DNA from: Alphaproteobacteria bacterium | Lineage (GTDB): Bacteria; Pseudomonadota; Alphaproteobacteria; DSM-16000; Inquilinaceae | Direction: 5' to 3' | DNA length: 64,000 bases | Assembly (NCBI GenBank): GCA_028281265.1 | Contig: JANQKE010000087.1 | Coordinates: 1 to 64,000 of the forward strand | Part shown: positions 62,225-64,000 of the stretch, in pieces | How the letters are laid out: each line of letters begins with the position of its first letter | How positions within the stretch are numbered: the first letter of the stretch is position 1 | The notes under the pieces: model-generated | Databases searched by the model: none | The model's input: only the letters and a program-made list of their open reading frames with translations | What the model was told of the DNA's origin: nothing | Made by a program: the position numbers and the translations under genes

Positions 62225-63372
62225 TGTCGACGGCCGCCTCCTTGTCCCCGATGGTCGAAGCGGGAGTCCCATCGCCCGCCCCCGATCCGTTGCACGTGCT
62301 CAATGCCTTGCCGGATCCGCTGATCGTCGTCGACCGGGACCTGAGGGTCCGGTTCGTCAACTTCGAAGCCCAGTCGCTGTTCCAGGCCGGTGCATCGAGC
62401 CTGCTGGAGCGGCCTCTATCGGGTCTGATCCCGGCCGACAGCCCCATCGTTCACATGATCGAGCAGGCCATCGACCGCGGTGCCAGCATGTCGGAATACG
62501 CCGCCGTCATCGAAACGCCGCGGATCGAGCGAAAACGCGTGATCGTAACGGTCGGTCCGATGACCGCCCCGCAAGGCGGCATGGTCGATCAAGCGGTCGT
62601 GGCGTTCCACGAGATCTCGATCGCCCAGCATATCGACAAGCAGCTCAAGCATCGCAACGCGGCCCGGTCGGTGACCGCGATGGCGGCGATGCTGGCACAC
62701 GAGGTCAAGAACCCGCTGTCCGGTATCCGCGGCGCAGCCCAGTTGCTCGAACAGACCGCGTCCGAACCCGACCGGCAGCTCACCCGCCTGATCTGCGACG
62801 AAGCCGATCGCATCGTCAATCTGGTCAACCGGATGGAGGTGTTCTCCTTCGACGCGCCCTTGGAACGGGGGCCCGTGAACATCCATCACGTCCTGGAACG
62901 GGTGCGCGCCCTGGCACAGAACGGCTTCGCCCGATCGGTCCGGATCGTCGAACGCTACGATCCGTCCCTGCCACCGGTTCTGGGCAATCACGACCAATTG
63001 GTTCAGGTCTTCCTCAACCTGGTCAAGAATGCCGCCGAAGCGGCACCGGAGGAGGGCGGCGAGATCGTCCTGTCCACGGCCTATCGGCGCGGGGTCAGCA
63101 TCCAGGTGCCCGGTACGGGGAGCCGCATGAACCTGCCGATCCTGATTACGGTCCAGGACAACGGGCCCGGCATCCCCGAGGATCTCAACGATCACCTGTT
63201 CGATCCGTTCGTGTCGACCAAGGGCAACGGAACCGGCCTGGGACTTGCATTGGTTGCTAAGATCATCGGCGATCACGGCGGGGTCATCAGCTTCGAGAGC
63301 CGTCCGCGTCGGACGGTCTTCCGGCTGTCCCTGCCACGGGCCACCAGCCGGTCCGCCGCTCGCCGTCCGTAA
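62224..63372 (+). CDS. ntrB: nitrogen regulation histidine kinase NtrB
   Basis: NtrB phosphorylates NtrC under nitrogen limitation under control of PII proteins. The 382-residue product has no membrane helix, an N-terminal PAS domain (about 18-125, LHVLNALPDPLIVVDRDLRVRFVN), the phosphorylated histidine in MLAHEVKNPLSGIRGAAQLLE (about 160), N box NLVKNAAEA, DNGPGIPEDL and GNGTGLGLALVAKI of the kinase domain. It starts in the dusB stop codon and is 18 bp from ntrC. Confidence 0.97.
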   Translation: MSTAASLSPMVEAGVPSPAPDPLHVLNALPDPLIVVDRDLRVRFVNFEAQSLFQAGASSLLERPLSGLIPADSPIVHMIEQAIDRGASMSEYAAVIETPRIERKRVIVTVGPMTAPQGGMVDQAVVAFHEISIAQHIDKQLKHRNAARSVTAMAAMLAHEVKNPLSGIRGAAQLLEQTASEPDRQLTRLICDEADRIVNLVNRMEVFSFDAPLERGPVNIHHVLERVRALAQNGFARSVRIVERYDPSLPPVLGNHDQLVQVFLNLVKNAAEAAPEEGGEIVLSTAYRRGVSIQVPGTGSRMNLPILITVQDNGPGIPEDLNDHLFDPFVSTKGNGTGLGLALVAKIIGDHGGVISFESRPRRTVFRLSLPRATSRSAARRP

Positions 63373-63390
63373 CACCGGGAGAGGGAGGCG

Positions 63391-64000
63391 ATGGTCGGTC
63401 GCAGCATCCTCGTTGCCGATGATGATCGGGCCATCCGCACCGTACTGTCACAGGCGCTGGGACGCCTGGGCCACGACGTTCGCTCGACCGGCAATGCGGC
63501 GACCCTGTGGCGGTGGGTGGAGGACGGCGACGGCGACCTGGTGATCACCGATGTCGTCATGCCCGATGAGAACGGTCTGGATCTGATCCCGCGGATCAAG
63601 CGGGTCCGACCCGATCTGCGGGTGATCGTGATGAGTGCCCAGAACACGCTGCTGACGGCCGTCAAGGCCAACGAGCGGGGGGCGTTCGAGTATCTGCCCA
63701 AGCCGTTCGACCTCAAGGAACTGTTGTCGGTCGTCGAGCGCGCCCTGAGCGCTCCGCAGATCCGCGCGCCGGAACCGGTCGCCGATCTGGAGGACTCCGA
63801 TGAGATCGAAGGCGGTCTGCCGCTGATCGGCCGGTCGCCGGCGATGCAGGAGATCTACCGCGTGATGGCGCGGCTGATGGGGACCGATCTGACCGTCATG
63901 GTCACCGGAGAGAGCGGCACCGGCAAGGAGCTCGTCGCCCGGGCGCTGCACAGCTACGGCAAGCGCGGCAGCGGCCCTTTCGTTGCGATCAACATGGCCG
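63391..64000 (+). CDS. ntrC: nitrogen regulation response regulator NtrC (runs off the window)
   Basis: Only the first 203 residues are in the window. The receiver domain (about 4-118) has [11 protein letters not shown], the phosphorylated aspartate in [15 protein letters not shown] (about 53), VIVMSAQNT and the LPKPFDL lysine. The sigma-54 AAA+ domain begins at about 143 ([14 protein letters not shown]) with the Walker A motif [15 protein letters not shown] (about 173-187). GGGAGAGGGAGG precedes the ATG. Paired with ntrB, it activates sigma-54 promoters of nitrogen-assimilation genes. Confidence 0.96.
   Translation, partial: MVGRSILVADDDRAIRTVLSQALGRLGHDVRSTGNAATLWRWVEDGDGDLVITDVVMPDENGLDLIPRIKRVRPDLRVIVMSAQNTLLTAVKANERGAFEYLPKPFDLKELLSVVERALSAPQIRAPEPVADLEDSDEIEGGLPLIGRSPAMQEIYRVMARLMGTDLTVMVTGESGTGKELVARALHSYGKRGSGPFVAINMA

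Overview
The window is GC-rich chromosomal DNA from an alphaproteobacterium, most likely of the Rhodospirillales or a close relative. The evidence is the gene set and its order: lspA next to a bamF-type DUF3035 lipoprotein gene, the LpxI form of the lipid A hydrolase, ispD and ispF fused, pdhA/lipoyl-pdhB/pdhC/lpdA, lipA followed by a COQ10-like gene, cinA-pgpA-ispDF, and dusB (nifR3)-ntrB-ntrC. One CtrA-type box (TTAA-N7-TTAA) also points to Alphaproteobacteria. The dense core and lack of plasmid or phage genes indicate a main chromosome.

Layout. 1-8 kb, mostly minus strand: an Lrp/AsnC regulator, a DUF6356 protein, a fatty acid hydroxylase/sterol desaturase-like enzyme, and ileS-lspA-bamF-proC. 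8-18.5 kb, accessory: a small CtrA-box-associated ORF, a large two-domain glycosyltransferase, a patatin, then a plus-strand series of SDR, CoxL-like molybdoenzyme subunit, CysQ-like phosphatase and UxaA-family dehydratase, and a coiled-coil ORF. 18.9-22.2 kb: the lipid A operon fabZ-lpxA-lpxI-lpxB. 22.4-28.1 kb: a small membrane protein, gltA, gltX and divergent comEC. 28.3-36.9 kb, accessory: a glutamine synthetase-like ligase, a second patatin, a MATE exporter, an unknown protein, an exported nucleotidase, a class I glutamine amidotransferase and an alpha/beta hydrolase. 36.9-64 kb, central metabolism and housekeeping: trpE, ppiD, tpiA, secG, pyrG, kdsA, DUF1127, eno, ftsB, pdhA, pdhB, pdhC, lpdA, DUF1801, DUF2339, lipA, two START-domain proteins, cinA, pgpA, ispDF, dusB, ntrB and the start of ntrC.

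The genes form coherent modules: envelope lipid synthesis (fabZ-lpxA-lpxI-lpxB with kdsA for Kdo), lower glycolysis into acetyl-CoA and citrate (tpiA, eno, pdh/lpd with lipA, gltA), outer-membrane protein folding and lipoprotein processing (ppiD, lspA, bamF), and nitrogen control (ntrBC).

The most notable feature is a family of about 103-bp dispersed intergenic elements, at least eight or nine copies in 64 kb. Each consists of two long hairpins joined by a conserved CTCTTTGAA-type linker and bounded by CTAG. The stems vary between copies with paired compensatory changes, and at three loci the CTAG end supplies the stop codon of the neighbouring gene. Two other dispersed repeat families are present. 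No transposase, CRISPR array, tRNA or rRNA gene was seen.
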